DNA of 64,000 nt from CALLVY01 sp937899855 (lineage in GTDB: Bacteria; Bacteroidota; Bacteroidia; Chitinophagales; Saprospiraceae), in NCBI GenBank assembly GCA_039820405.1, contig JBCBQC010000014.1, forward strand, positions 25,758 through 89,757. Reading direction: 5' to 3'. Below the pieces are notes generated by a model. That model ran no database searches, was not told the origin of the DNA, and saw only the letters and a list, made by a program, of their open reading frames with translations. Each line of letters begins with the position of its first letter. The stretch's first letter is position 1. Positions 17,284 through 25,566 of the stretch are shown one piece after another. Position numbers and translations under genes: made by a program.

Positions 17284-17486
17284 GAGGGACGCTTTAGGTA
17301 CTTGAGTAGCAAGACGATCCAGAGCGCAGCGGCGCCGGGCAAAAGCAGGAGCCGGAGCCGGCGCGGGGCCTCGCGCATGCCCCCATCCAAGCGGTTTACC
17401 CCGGAGAAGACAAACCAGCTAGCGAAAATCAGACCGATAAATAAATAAACGTAAAAGAGCGAGACTAGGAAACCGATGATACTCAT
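17280..17486 (-). CDS. Two-helix small membrane protein
   Basis: A 68-residue protein with two hydrophobic helices (GFLVSLFYVYLFIGLIFASW and LLLLPGAAALWIVLLL) separated by a short charged loop. I start it at ATG 17486 (MSIIGF); an open frame upstream adds 29 unlikely residues. It leads the minus-strand cluster and overlaps the next gene by 4 bp. Size and topology suggest an accessory subunit of a membrane complex. No family recognised. Confidence 0.6.
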   Translation of the reverse strand: MSIIGFLVSLFYVYLFIGLIFASWFVFSGVNRLDGGMREAPRRLRLLLLPGAAALWIVLLLKYLKRPS

Positions 17487-17696
17487 GTCGTGTTTTGTAG
17501 GCTGCCGAAATATACAAAAAGTGAGGCACTTTCCGAGAAAAGGCCTCCCATCCCTTTCCCCTTCACCGCCCAAACATTGGGTAAGCGCTCCGGCCCCCGA
17601 GTGAAATCGCGAAATAATTTGTAATTATTTTGTTTTTGTAGGGTTATCCTTGCGAATATTGTATATTAGATTCCGTAAAAACCATTACCCGCAGCT

Positions 17697-18686
17697 ATGA
17701 ACTTTCCCAACCGAAACGCCTACCTTTTTGCCTTTGGCATTCCCACGCTTTACGCCCTGGGACTCCGTATACTCTTTGGAATGACTGCCTGGGAAGAATT
17801 TTTGGAAGTGATGTCGTTTGCTTTCCTCTTTCTATCGCCCGTTATCATCGGTTTCCTCACCATTTACTTCTCGCCCGCCGAGCGCGTGGGACGGCTGACC
17901 TACCGCATCCTGGCCCCCTGGATTCCCATCTTCTTCTTTTTGGTCATCACCCTGGCTTTGGCGATTGAAGGCTGGGCCTGCTGGTTGATGGTCTTGCCCC
18001 TTTTCCTGATTGCGGCATCGGTCGGAGGATTGATCGGTGGCGCCCTGAGGGAGTGGGTCGATCGGCGGAACAGTTTGCGCTTATCGCTGCTGGTCCTGCT
18101 GCCCCTGGTGATTGGGCCCATCGAAGGGATGATTGGTGCCCTGCCCGCGACCTACCAAGCTTACACGTACATCGACATCGAGGCGCCGGCCGAAAAGATT
18201 TGGGACCAGGTGACCCGGGTGGCGGAGATCGAGGCGGCGGACGACAGTGGTTGGTTGAATCGACTGCTGGGGTTTCCGCGGCCGGTGCGGGCCGAGTTGG
18301 ACTACGAAGGGGTGGGGGCCTACCGCGAGGCCGTGTTCACCAACGGCTTGGTCTTTCACGAAACCGTAACCGAATACGAGGACAACCGGAAGATGGTATT
18401 CGACATCCACGCCGATCCCCACGAGATTCCCTCCACCACCCTCGATGAGCACGTCGTGGTCGGGGGACAGTTTTTCGACGTCCTCGAAGGGACCTACGAA
18501 CTGGAAGACCTGGGAGCCGGCCGTCATCGCCTTCACTTGACCAGCTCTTTCGAAATCAAAACGACCTTTAATTTCTACGCCGGCTGGTGGGGCCGTTGGA
18601 TCATGAAGGACATCCAAGCCAACATTCTCCGGGTCGAAAAACGCCGTGCGGAAGGAAAACTAGCGGTGGGAGCGCTTACCGAGTGA
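17697..18686 (+). CDS. Membrane protein with C-terminal SRPBCC domain
   Basis: The 329-residue protein has four to five transmembrane helices in residues 1-150 and a soluble SRPBCC (START/Bet v1-like) domain from about residue 158 (YTYIDIEAPAEKIWDQVTRV) to the end. SRPBCC domains bind hydrophobic ligands in a deep pocket; the sequence YEGVGAYREAVFTNGLVFHETVTEYE is typical. Membrane-fused versions occur in several environmental bacteria without known function. The gene stands alone: the upstream neighbour is divergent and 210 bp away, a gap without clear signals. Confidence 0.7.
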   Translation: MNFPNRNAYLFAFGIPTLYALGLRILFGMTAWEEFLEVMSFAFLFLSPVIIGFLTIYFSPAERVGRLTYRILAPWIPIFFFLVITLALAIEGWACWLMVLPLFLIAASVGGLIGGALREWVDRRNSLRLSLLVLLPLVIGPIEGMIGALPATYQAYTYIDIEAPAEKIWDQVTRVAEIEAADDSGWLNRLLGFPRPVRAELDYEGVGAYREAVFTNGLVFHETVTEYEDNRKMVFDIHADPHEIPSTTLDEHVVVGGQFFDVLEGTYELEDLGAGRHRLHLTSSFEIKTTFNFYAGWWGRWIMKDIQANILRVEKRRAEGKLAVGALTE

Positions 18687-18735
18687 GGAAGGACTTGGAC
18701 CCGGGCTAACCCGAAAGGGGACAAACGCTAAAGTC

Positions 18736-19242
18736 ATGCATTGGAACGAAAAAGTAGACTTGCTTCAGAAAAAATACTCGGCGGCGGAATTTTCCATTCC
18801 GGGCCATTCCCGTAAGCGCCTGCTCCGTCAAGTGGAACAGCGCTACCTCCAACGTCCGTCCGATTACTTCGCCATCAACCAGAGCCCCGCCCCGCAAGCG
18901 TTCGCCAACTGGTGGCCCAGTGTCCGGGCCGATTTGACCTTGCCCCGCTGTGGCCCCTACGCGGACTACCTATCGCTTGCCCTTCGGCCCGGAGTAGCTT
19001 ACTGGGTGGTGGTGGATGGCGCTCCAGTATGGTTGGCCAAAGCTCAGACACCCGCTATCCACGACCTGCTGGGAATGAACCAGGATGCTATTTTTTACCT
19101 GCTGCCCCTACACTGCGACGGCCTACTGGGCCTAAACTTTTGTGACCCCACCGGAGGCGTCAAAGCGGCCGGTGATCCTGGCCTCCTCCAGCGCCTCCGC
19201 GACTACACCGAAGCCCATTCCCCGGACTCGATCAGTCCCTGA
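18736..19242 (+). CDS. Conserved hypothetical cytoplasmic protein
   Basis: A 168-residue protein without signal peptide or membrane helix. It is rich in aromatics and has a globular alpha/beta character (ADYLSLALRPGVAYWVVVDG, HDLLGMNQDAIFYLLPLHCDGLLGL). I do not recognise the family. It lies 49 bp after the SRPBCC gene and 45 bp before a DinB-like gene on the same strand. Codon use matches neighbours, so I take it as a real gene. Confidence 0.55.
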   Translation: MHWNEKVDLLQKKYSAAEFSIPGHSRKRLLRQVEQRYLQRPSDYFAINQSPAPQAFANWWPSVRADLTLPRCGPYADYLSLALRPGVAYWVVVDGAPVWLAKAQTPAIHDLLGMNQDAIFYLLPLHCDGLLGLNFCDPTGGVKAAGDPGLLQRLRDYTEAHSPDSISP

Positions 19243-19287
19243 GGCCCCGGTGGAAAAAACCGTATCTTTCCCCTCAAAAAATACCAC

Positions 19288-19758
19288 ATGGAAGCTACCC
19301 CCGCCCTAGTCGGTCGTTTGCGCGAAGTCCTCCTCAACGGGACCTGGATCGCCAATACCAATTATCAGGATCAACTCCGGCAGGTTGACTGGCAACAAGC
19401 TACCCAGCAGGTGGGCCATTTGAATACCATCGCCCACCTGACTTTTCACATCAATTACTACCTGGCGGGCATCCTGGATTTCTTTCGGGGTGGGGAGCTG
19501 AGTATTCGCGACAAATACAGCTTTGACCTGCCCCCCATCACCAGCGCCGCCGAGTGGCAAGCCCTACGGGCCGAGCTGTTGGCCAATGCCGAGGCCTTCG
19601 CCCAACACGTAGAATCCCTCTCGGAGGAGCAACTGGCCGCCCCCTTCGTCAAGGCTGAGTATGGCGATTACCGCCGCAACATCGAGGGCATGATCGAGCA
19701 CTGCTACTATCACCTGGGGCAAATTGTGATTATTCGAAAATTACTCTCATCCAACTGA
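19288..19758 (+). CDS. DinB family protein
   Basis: A 156-residue DinB-type four-helix protein. Likely metal-binding histidines are in LNTIAHLTFHINYY (about residue 53) and EGMIEHCYYHLGQIVIIRKLL (near the C terminus), the positions usual for the family. Such proteins often act as thiol- or glutathione/bacillithiol-dependent transferases, but this is not established for most Bacteroidota members. The downstream broken gene starts 1 bp after its stop, so the two were probably co-transcribed. Confidence 0.8.
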   Translation: MEATPALVGRLREVLLNGTWIANTNYQDQLRQVDWQQATQQVGHLNTIAHLTFHINYYLAGILDFFRGGELSIRDKYSFDLPPITSAAEWQALRAELLANAEAFAQHVESLSEEQLAAPFVKAEYGDYRRNIEGMIEHCYYHLGQIVIIRKLLSSN

Positions 19759-19759
19759 T

Positions 19760-20933
19760 ATGATTAACGCTATCAACCCCCAACTCATCGAAGACTGGCA
19801 GCGACACGGCGCCCGCTACACCCGCGAGGTCAACGAAATGCTGGCCTTCGGCGAGAAACACGGTTGGGACAAGTGGAAGGGAGCGGGCCCCAAAAATCAC
19901 CGCGATCATCTGGCGGACGAGGTCATCCACTGGCTCCGCCGCGCCAACCGCGAACATTGGGTCGACGCCTTCCGCGAGCATTTCCCGCCGGCGCACGCTC
20001 CCTTTATCGCCTACTTCGAAAAGCAGGGCCAATCCATCGAGCAAGTACATTGTATCGAAGGGGAGAAAATCGTCTTTCTCTTGGGGGCCCCTACGAGGAA
20101 CGTCGTGCCGTTGTGCTCGACGGCCGGGACGTACAAGCCCTCGATCCGGCCATCAATGCCCTGGGCAAATCCCTACGGGGGGAGGTCTTTGCCATCCGGC
20201 GCGGCAATCGTATTCGAACGACTCGGGGCTGGGAGGGGGAAACCATCGCCGAGTTCGCACTGACCGCCACCACCACCCTGGGGATCAAGCAGTTGCTGCC
20301 CTTCAACGATGGAAAACAGGTGCTGGCCACCACCGCCGAAGGCATCTTTGGGGTCGATCAGCGGGGAGAGCGGCGCATTCACCCCCAGCCCGATCCCGAC
20401 GAGGAGGATTGGGAGCCTTTTCTCGCCATGGAAAATGCGGCACTCTCGCCCGATAATGCCTGGGTCGTGATTGGTGATTCTGCCTCTTCGCCAGCGACGG
20501 CAGCCAGCTCCTCTCCAATTCTTGTCACTTCTACAATGGCCTTAGCATCGGGGTGGATACGGAAAAATTTCCGGGAATTGCCATCGAGCCCTACGATGAA
20601 AGTGGGGACTTCGTCTCCATCGACCAGCAGATGAGGATTTATTGTGGCCTGGCGGTGGCGGACTACTATATCCTGGGTGACGCCCACGGGTACCTGCGGG
20701 CGGTAGACCAAAGAGGGAATTTGCGCTGGCAATATTTTCTGGGCTCCACCCTTACCGGGATGGCGATGGCGGACGATGGCCAAACCCTCTGGGCGGCTTC
20801 CTGTACCGGAATTATTCACAAACTCCGACTGGGGCGTGGCCAGCGCGATACGCACGTCATCGGCACGGGGCAGCATTACGAGGACTTCCGACTCCTATTT
20901 TGGAAGGGGGAGGAGACGCCCTTATTTTGGTGA
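19760..20933 (+). pseudogene. Propeller-like protein gene broken by two frameshifts
   Basis: A continuous protein of about 390 residues can be read only by changing frame twice. The first frame runs from ATG 19760 to EKIVFLLG (about 20090). One base is then missing in a G run at about 20090, after which the protein continues GPYEERRAVVLDG. A second missing base near 20478, after AWVVIGD, leads to CLFASDGSQLLSNSCHFYNG and on to the TGA at 20931. The restored product has short repeated units such as LRAVDQRGNLRWQYF and MADDGQTLWAASCTG, resembling PQQ/WD-type propeller blades. Both events look like single-base deletions, so this is either a pseudogene or an assembly error. Confidence 0.7.
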
Positions 20934-20996
20934 AATACCTGGAGCCGTTAAACCATTGGCGGGGAGGGAGGTCAAAACCAGACTTAAACGCAACGA

Positions 20997-22220
20997 ATGA
21001 TGTACCCATACCCGCAGTTTTTTTTGTTGCTGTACCTATGCCTAGGCGCCTTGGGACAAAATGCGCCGGTCAACGCGCAAGGCAGCGCTGATGCCTCCGG
21101 GGCGAGGGCCAGTAACTATACGCGCTTTGCGGATCGCAATTACGCAGTGGGCAGCCCCCAGGAGCAACTCCAACTCGACGTCTACGTTCCCACCGGTGGC
21201 CAGCCCAGCAAACCGGTAATGGTCTACGTCCACGGTGGTAGTTGGCGCTTGGGGGACAAGGCCAATACCCGCGACAAAGATGAATTTTTTACCCAGCTCG
21301 ATTACGTTTTCGTCAGTGTCAATTACCGTTTATCCCCCAATCCCATCAATATCGACGATCCCGATCGGGTCAAATTCCCGGACCACCCGCAGGACATCGC
21401 GCGGGCGATTCGCTGGGTAGTAGATAGCATCACCCATTACGGGGGCGATCCCGAACGCTTGTCCCTACTGGGGCATTCGGCGGGGGCGCACTTGGTGGCG
21501 CTCGTCGCGACGGACGCGGGTTACCTGCAAGCGGAAGGTCTCGATCTCGACCGCATCAAATGTACCTGCGCCCTGGACGCCGGGGCCTACGACATTCCCT
21601 ACTACATCGATACCTACGCCGGTCCCGGTAGCAACCAGTGGTTCAACTACGTCAATGCCTTTGGCGATGATCCGGCCGACTGGGCCGCTGCCTCCCCCTC
21701 CGAACACCTGGCCCCGGACAAAAACATTCCCCACTTTCTGATCGTCCACCAGGGAACGCTCCGCCGTATCGACATCGCCCAGCGCTTTGGGGAGGGACTG
21801 GCCGAAAACGACATTCCGCAGGAACTGTTCAACGCCTTCCCCTTCAATCACGAAGAGATCAATACCCTGCTGGGGTCGACAGTACCACAAGTCCAAGCCT
21901 ACAACGACCGCATTGCCCAGTTCTTTACCGACTGCCTCGCGGCGGATCGCCTCAACACGGCCCTGCAAGCACCGGAACCGCTTCCCCTACAGATCAGCCC
22001 CAATCCCACGGCGGGCTCCGTCCGGCTCGAATGGAATCCCACCTTTGACCCCACTGCCGGTACATTACAAATTTACAATGCCGCCGGTATCCTCCTGGAT
22101 ACGGTCCGCCCCCAGGGCTTTCCGCTGGATTACGACTTCGGGGCTTACCCCTCGGGTTGGTATTGGATCAGCCTCAGAGTGGGGGAGGCCCGAGTGTTGC
22201 AACCCCTCCTTCGCGAGTGA
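20997..22220 (+). CDS. Secreted alpha/beta-hydrolase (esterase) with T9SS sorting domain
   Basis: The 407-residue protein has a signal peptide (MMYPYPQFFLLLYLCLGALG, cleaved before QNAP or AQG). Its esterase/lipase core of the BD-FAE/hormone-sensitive-lipase kind shows oxyanion HGGSW, FVSVNYRLSP, nucleophile in LLGHSAGAH, and a late His in FNHEEIN. Residues from about 325 on (LPLQISPNPTAGS to the C terminus, with YNAAGI and GWYWISL) form a type A T9SS sorting domain, so the enzyme is exported to the surface or medium. Substrate probably a short-chain or carbohydrate ester; inferred from fold only. Confidence 0.87.
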   Translation: MMYPYPQFFLLLYLCLGALGQNAPVNAQGSADASGARASNYTRFADRNYAVGSPQEQLQLDVYVPTGGQPSKPVMVYVHGGSWRLGDKANTRDKDEFFTQLDYVFVSVNYRLSPNPINIDDPDRVKFPDHPQDIARAIRWVVDSITHYGGDPERLSLLGHSAGAHLVALVATDAGYLQAEGLDLDRIKCTCALDAGAYDIPYYIDTYAGPGSNQWFNYVNAFGDDPADWAAASPSEHLAPDKNIPHFLIVHQGTLRRIDIAQRFGEGLAENDIPQELFNAFPFNHEEINTLLGSTVPQVQAYNDRIAQFFTDCLAADRLNTALQAPEPLPLQISPNPTAGSVRLEWNPTFDPTAGTLQIYNAAGILLDTVRPQGFPLDYDFGAYPSGWYWISLRVGEARVLQPLLRE

Positions 22221-22259
22221 AAACCCTCGGGGCCGAGGCAAAAATAATTTAGATCTTTA

Positions 22260-22303
22260 TTTGGATTGATTCTAAATAGTGTGTATGTTTACAAAAGTGA
22301 ACA
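22260..22303 (+). promoter_or_regulatory. Promoter and overlapping operator of the TetR gene
   Basis: TTTG (22260-22263), a 20-bp spacer and TATGTTTA (22284-22291, seven of eight matches to TANNTTTG) make a Bacteroidota promoter. TGTTTAC-AAAA-GTGAACA (22286-22303) is an inverted repeat with 6 of 7 arm bases paired and covers the -7 box. Binding of TetR here would block its own promoter. A related palindrome lies before the methyltransferase gene. Confidence 0.65.
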
Positions 22304-22313
22304 TCGTTCTACT

Positions 22314-22928
22314 ATGCAAGTACAAAAGATAAGCATTCGGCGAGCCATCCTGGAGGTGGCTCGGGAGGAGCTCTTCGAGAAGGGCTTCAAGGGCACTTCG
22401 ATGCGCAGTATTGCGCAGAAGTCGGAGGTGGGTTTGAGCAACATTTACAACTACTTCAAAAACAAGGACGAGATCCTGCTCGCGGTGATTCAACCCTTGC
22501 TGAATGCGATCGATAAAATGGAGGCCGAGCACAACGACGAGAAAAACCTCAACATCGAATTGCTCTCCTCGGATGCCTTCCTGAAGGAGAATATCGTCAA
22601 GATGGTCAATTTGGTGGAAGGTTTTCGCCGGGAATTGCGTCTGCTGTTTTTCCACGCCTACGGCTCCTCGCTGGAAAATTTTAAGAACGAGTTTATCGAC
22701 CGCTCCACGCGGATGGGCATAGAATTTCTGCGTAAGATCAAGGCCAAATACCCCTTTCTCAATACCGAAATTTCGCCTTTTTTTGTCCACGTTCACTGCT
22801 CTTTTGAGGTCACGATCATCTGCGAGGTGGTCGCGCACGAAGAGCTCTCCCACATCGAGTTGGAGCGTTTTATGACCAATTACATGCAGTTCTCTACCGC
22901 GGGCTGGAAAACCATTTTGGGCGCTTAA
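22314..22928 (+). CDS. TetR/AcrR-family transcriptional repressor
   Basis: A 204-residue regulator with a canonical TetR DNA-binding domain: RRAILEVAREELFEKGFKGTSMRSIAQKSEVGLSNIYNYFKNKDEIL (residues 9-55). The helical ligand-binding part has no recognisable specificity. ATG 22314 is used; it lies about 20 nt after the promoter box. The gene is followed on the same strand by a methyltransferase and two ABC half-transporters. Palindromes of the type GAACA-x-TGTTC at both promoters suggest it represses itself and that operon, with an export or iron-related compound as inducer. Confidence 0.9.
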   Translation: MQVQKISIRRAILEVAREELFEKGFKGTSMRSIAQKSEVGLSNIYNYFKNKDEILLAVIQPLLNAIDKMEAEHNDEKNLNIELLSSDAFLKENIVKMVNLVEGFRRELRLLFFHAYGSSLENFKNEFIDRSTRMGIEFLRKIKAKYPFLNTEISPFFVHVHCSFEVTIICEVVAHEELSHIELERFMTNYMQFSTAGWKTILGA

Positions 22929-22936
22929 TCCTTTTT

Positions 22937-22967
22937 TTTGAACAATTAGGAACAGTGTTCTTTTTTG
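22937..22967 (+). promoter_or_regulatory. Promoter with palindromic operator before the methyltransferase/ABC operon
   Basis: TTTG (22937-22940) and a second TTTG (22964-22967) are 23 bp apart, the exact spacing of -33 and -7 TTTG cores, although the TA of TANNTTTG is absent. Between them lies the perfect palindrome GAACA-G-TGTTC (22950-22960). Its half-site matches GTGAACA at the TetR promoter. The position is right for repression by the TetR protein. Confidence 0.55.
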
Positions 22968-22982
22968 ATAAAACCCTGATTC

Positions 22983-23810
22983 ATGAAATTAGCATCTACC
23001 CTGCAAGACGTCCCCGAAACCATGCTGTGGACGCTTCACAACCGGGCGGTCGAAGCCATGCGCCCCGACGGGATCATCCAGGATCCCACCTGTGTGGAGA
23101 TTTACCGGTCGATCAGTTACGACTACGAGCGGCATTTTGGCAAAGCCGAACCCTCCCACGCCATCCGTTCCCTCCAATTTGATCGGGCCATTCGTCAATT
23201 CCTCCGTCGGCACCCCGAGGGTACCATCGTCAACCTCGGAGAGGGCTTGGAAACCCAGCGTTTTCGTTTTCACGGCGACCGCGCCCGGTGGCTGACGGTC
23301 GATCTGCCGGAGGCCATTGAGATTCGGGAACGCTTTATCGAACCCGACCAACGGCACCTACACTGCCCCGTTTCGGCCCTCGATCGCAAGTGGTTCGACT
23401 GGGTGCCCCGCGATCGGGCCGTCTTTATTTCCGCTCAGGGCCTGTTTATGTATTTTGAGGAACGGGAGGTGCGCCAACTCGTTCGGGACCTCTTCGATAC
23501 CTTTGCGGAGGGCGTACTGATGTTCGATTCGATCCCGCGTTGGTTGTCGCGTCGTACCCTTTCGACCCAGGGTTGGAAAAAGACGCCGCATTACCGGACG
23601 CCCCGCATGCCCTGGGGCCTCAACCGCAACGAAATTGGTCCCACGCTCAGCCAGTGGTCCGATAAGATTACGCGGATTGAAGAGGCGACCTACGCGGAAT
23701 TTCCCCGCGGCTTGGTCAGGTGGTTGTTCCCCCTGTTTCTCGCCCTGCCCGTACTCGGCAACTACGCTCCGACCAACAATATCGTTTACTTTGAAGGTGG
23801 AGGCTTATGA
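22983..23810 (+). CDS. Class I SAM methyltransferase of the LCMT/Omt family
   Basis: The 275-residue protein is like the leucine carboxyl methyltransferase/TcmP group of O-methyltransferases. IVNLGEGLETQRFRF is the SAM-binding strand and loop, with the family's RF pair following; WLTVDLPEAIEIRERF is motif II, and FISAQGLFMYFEEREVRQL is the typical post-II region. It methylates a carboxyl or hydroxyl group of a small molecule or protein. Its TGA overlaps the start of the first ABC gene (ATGA), so translation is coupled. In Bacteroidota such methyltransferases recur next to IrtAB/YbtPQ-like ABC pairs, which suggests action on a siderophore-like or metallophore substrate. Confidence 0.85.
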   Translation: MKLASTLQDVPETMLWTLHNRAVEAMRPDGIIQDPTCVEIYRSISYDYERHFGKAEPSHAIRSLQFDRAIRQFLRRHPEGTIVNLGEGLETQRFRFHGDRARWLTVDLPEAIEIRERFIEPDQRHLHCPVSALDRKWFDWVPRDRAVFISAQGLFMYFEEREVRQLVRDLFDTFAEGVLMFDSIPRWLSRRTLSTQGWKKTPHYRTPRMPWGLNRNEIGPTLSQWSDKITRIEEATYAEFPRGLVRWLFPLFLALPVLGNYAPTNNIVYFEGGGL

Positions 23811-25561
23811 GTGCCTCGAAAAAAACGGGTCTGGCTCGGCTACTCGAAATTGCTGGGACCAAGCAGTGGCTCCTCCTGGGCTCGGCCCTCCTGGTGGTCC
23901 TGCACGCCGTACTCACCATGATTCCCTATATCCTGGTCTTTTACATCCTCCAGCAGTTGTTGTCGGCTTCGCTGGAAGCGGCCACGGTGACGACCTATTT
24001 GTACTGGGCGAGTGGGGCGGTGGTGGTGTCCTTTGTCGCCATGTTTTTGTCCGGTGCTTTTTCGCACCTCGCGGCTTTTAACATCCTTTTTGAGCTGCGG
24101 AAAAAAATCGTGGAGCAGTTGGGACGTTTGCCTCTGGGCTATCTCGATCAGCGCAGCTCGGGGGGGCTCAAGAAAATTTTGGCCGATGATGTCGAGCGCA
24201 TCGAGTCTTTCGTTGCCCACGGTATTCCCGATGTCGTCAAGGCCTGCGTGCTACCGCTGCTGATTCTGGGCTACCTTTTTACGGTCAATTGGCAACTGGC
24301 GCTGGTCAGTCTGCTGCCCCTGGTGGTGCTGATCGTTTCGATTCCCTTGCTGATGAATACGGAGGAGGTCAAAAAGGCGATGAACCGTTACCACCGCTCG
24401 CTGGAGGAGATGAACGCGGGGATTGTGGAATACGTACGGGCCATTCCGGTCATGAAGATATTTGGTCAGACCGCCACGGCCTTTAAGAAGTACAGCGGGA
24501 CGGTGAATGGCTTTCAGCATTTCTTTTCGGAGTGGACCAAGATTTACGCGCCGGCCATGGGGATGGTCATCAGTTTTTTACACAATGCCTTACTCCCCGT
24601 CCTGGTGCTTGGCCTCTTGCTCTATTTCGAGCAGCAGTTGAGCTTGGCGGTGTTGGTGCTCTTTCTGATTTTGGGGGTGGGCTACGTCAAGCCCCTCTTT
24701 GCGCTCGCTTCCTTGCTCAACGAATTGTCCATGATCGACCATGGGGTCAAGCGCATTGATGAAATCCTGTTTGATGTGCCGGTGCCGGCGGCGGGTCATC
24801 GGCAGTTGACGGCCGATTATTCCCTGTACTTTGAGGACGTCACTTTTGCCTACCGGCCGGGCTTACCGGTTTTGGAGGACGTCAGCTTCTCCGTGCCGCA
24901 GGGCAGTATTACCGCCCTGGTGGGGCCTTCGGGTTCGGGCAAATCGACCCTGGCCAAGTTGGTACCCCGCTTTTACGAGCTGGAGCGGGGGCGGATACGG
25001 ATTGGTCAGACGGGGGTGGACGAATTGGCGGCGACGGCTTTGATGGACCAGGTCAGTTTTGTGTTCCAGGACAATATGATGTTTTACGATACCCTCTACA
25101 ACAATGTCCTGATGGGGATGGATAAAAGCCGGGAGGAGGTCATTGCGGCTTGTAAGGTGGCCCGTTGTCACGACTTTATCAGTCAACTGCCCGAGGGGTA
25201 CGAAACCCACTTTGGCGATCGGGGGATCCACCTCAGTGGGGGAGAGCAGCAGCGGATCCAACTGGCGCGGGTGGTACTCAAGGATGCCCCCATCCTCTTG
25301 CTGGACGAGGCCACGGCCTACGCCGATCCCGAAAGCGAACGACTCATCATGACGGCCTTTAACGAAATCATCCAAAACAAGACCGTCATCGTCATCGCCC
25401 ACCGCCTATCGACCATTACCGAGGCTGATCAAATCGTGGTGTTGCGCGGGGGACGGGTCGAATCCACGGGGCGCCACGCGGAACTGTTGGAAAAGAGCGA
25501 GCTGTACCAACACTTGTGGCGGGCCCACACCCGCGCCCGTGAGTTCGAAATCAAACGCTAA
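23807..25561 (+). CDS. ABC exporter-fold half-transporter 1 (IrtA/YbtP-Q-like)
   Basis: A 584-residue half-transporter: six transmembrane helices (residues 15-310) then an ATPase domain. Walker A GPSGSGKST is near residue 373, signature LSGGEQQR near 476, Walker B ILLLDEAT near 497 and the switch His in VIVIAHRLST. The sequence after Walker B, AYADPESE, resembles the divergent D-loop of YbtQ/IrtB-type siderophore importers rather than the usual SALD. It pairs with the next gene, 6 bp downstream, as a heterodimer. Import of a ferric siderophore is the best analogy; export is possible. Probable control by the upstream TetR protein. Confidence 0.87.
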   Translation: MSASKKTGLARLLEIAGTKQWLLLGSALLVVLHAVLTMIPYILVFYILQQLLSASLEAATVTTYLYWASGAVVVSFVAMFLSGAFSHLAAFNILFELRKKIVEQLGRLPLGYLDQRSSGGLKKILADDVERIESFVAHGIPDVVKACVLPLLILGYLFTVNWQLALVSLLPLVVLIVSIPLLMNTEEVKKAMNRYHRSLEEMNAGIVEYVRAIPVMKIFGQTATAFKKYSGTVNGFQHFFSEWTKIYAPAMGMVISFLHNALLPVLVLGLLLYFEQQLSLAVLVLFLILGVGYVKPLFALASLLNELSMIDHGVKRIDEILFDVPVPAAGHRQLTADYSLYFEDVTFAYRPGLPVLEDVSFSVPQGSITALVGPSGSGKSTLAKLVPRFYELERGRIRIGQTGVDELAATALMDQVSFVFQDNMMFYDTLYNNVLMGMDKSREEVIAACKVARCHDFISQLPEGYETHFGDRGIHLSGGEQQRIQLARVVLKDAPILLLDEATAYADPESERLIMTAFNEIIQNKTVIVIAHRLSTITEADQIVVLRGGRVESTGRHAELLEKSELYQHLWRAHTRAREFEIKR

Positions 25562-25566
25562 AAACC

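Noticed and set aside
22223..22242. CCTCGG-GG-CCGAGG as a terminator after the esterase gene
   Set aside because: The two-base loop is too tight and no T-run follows.
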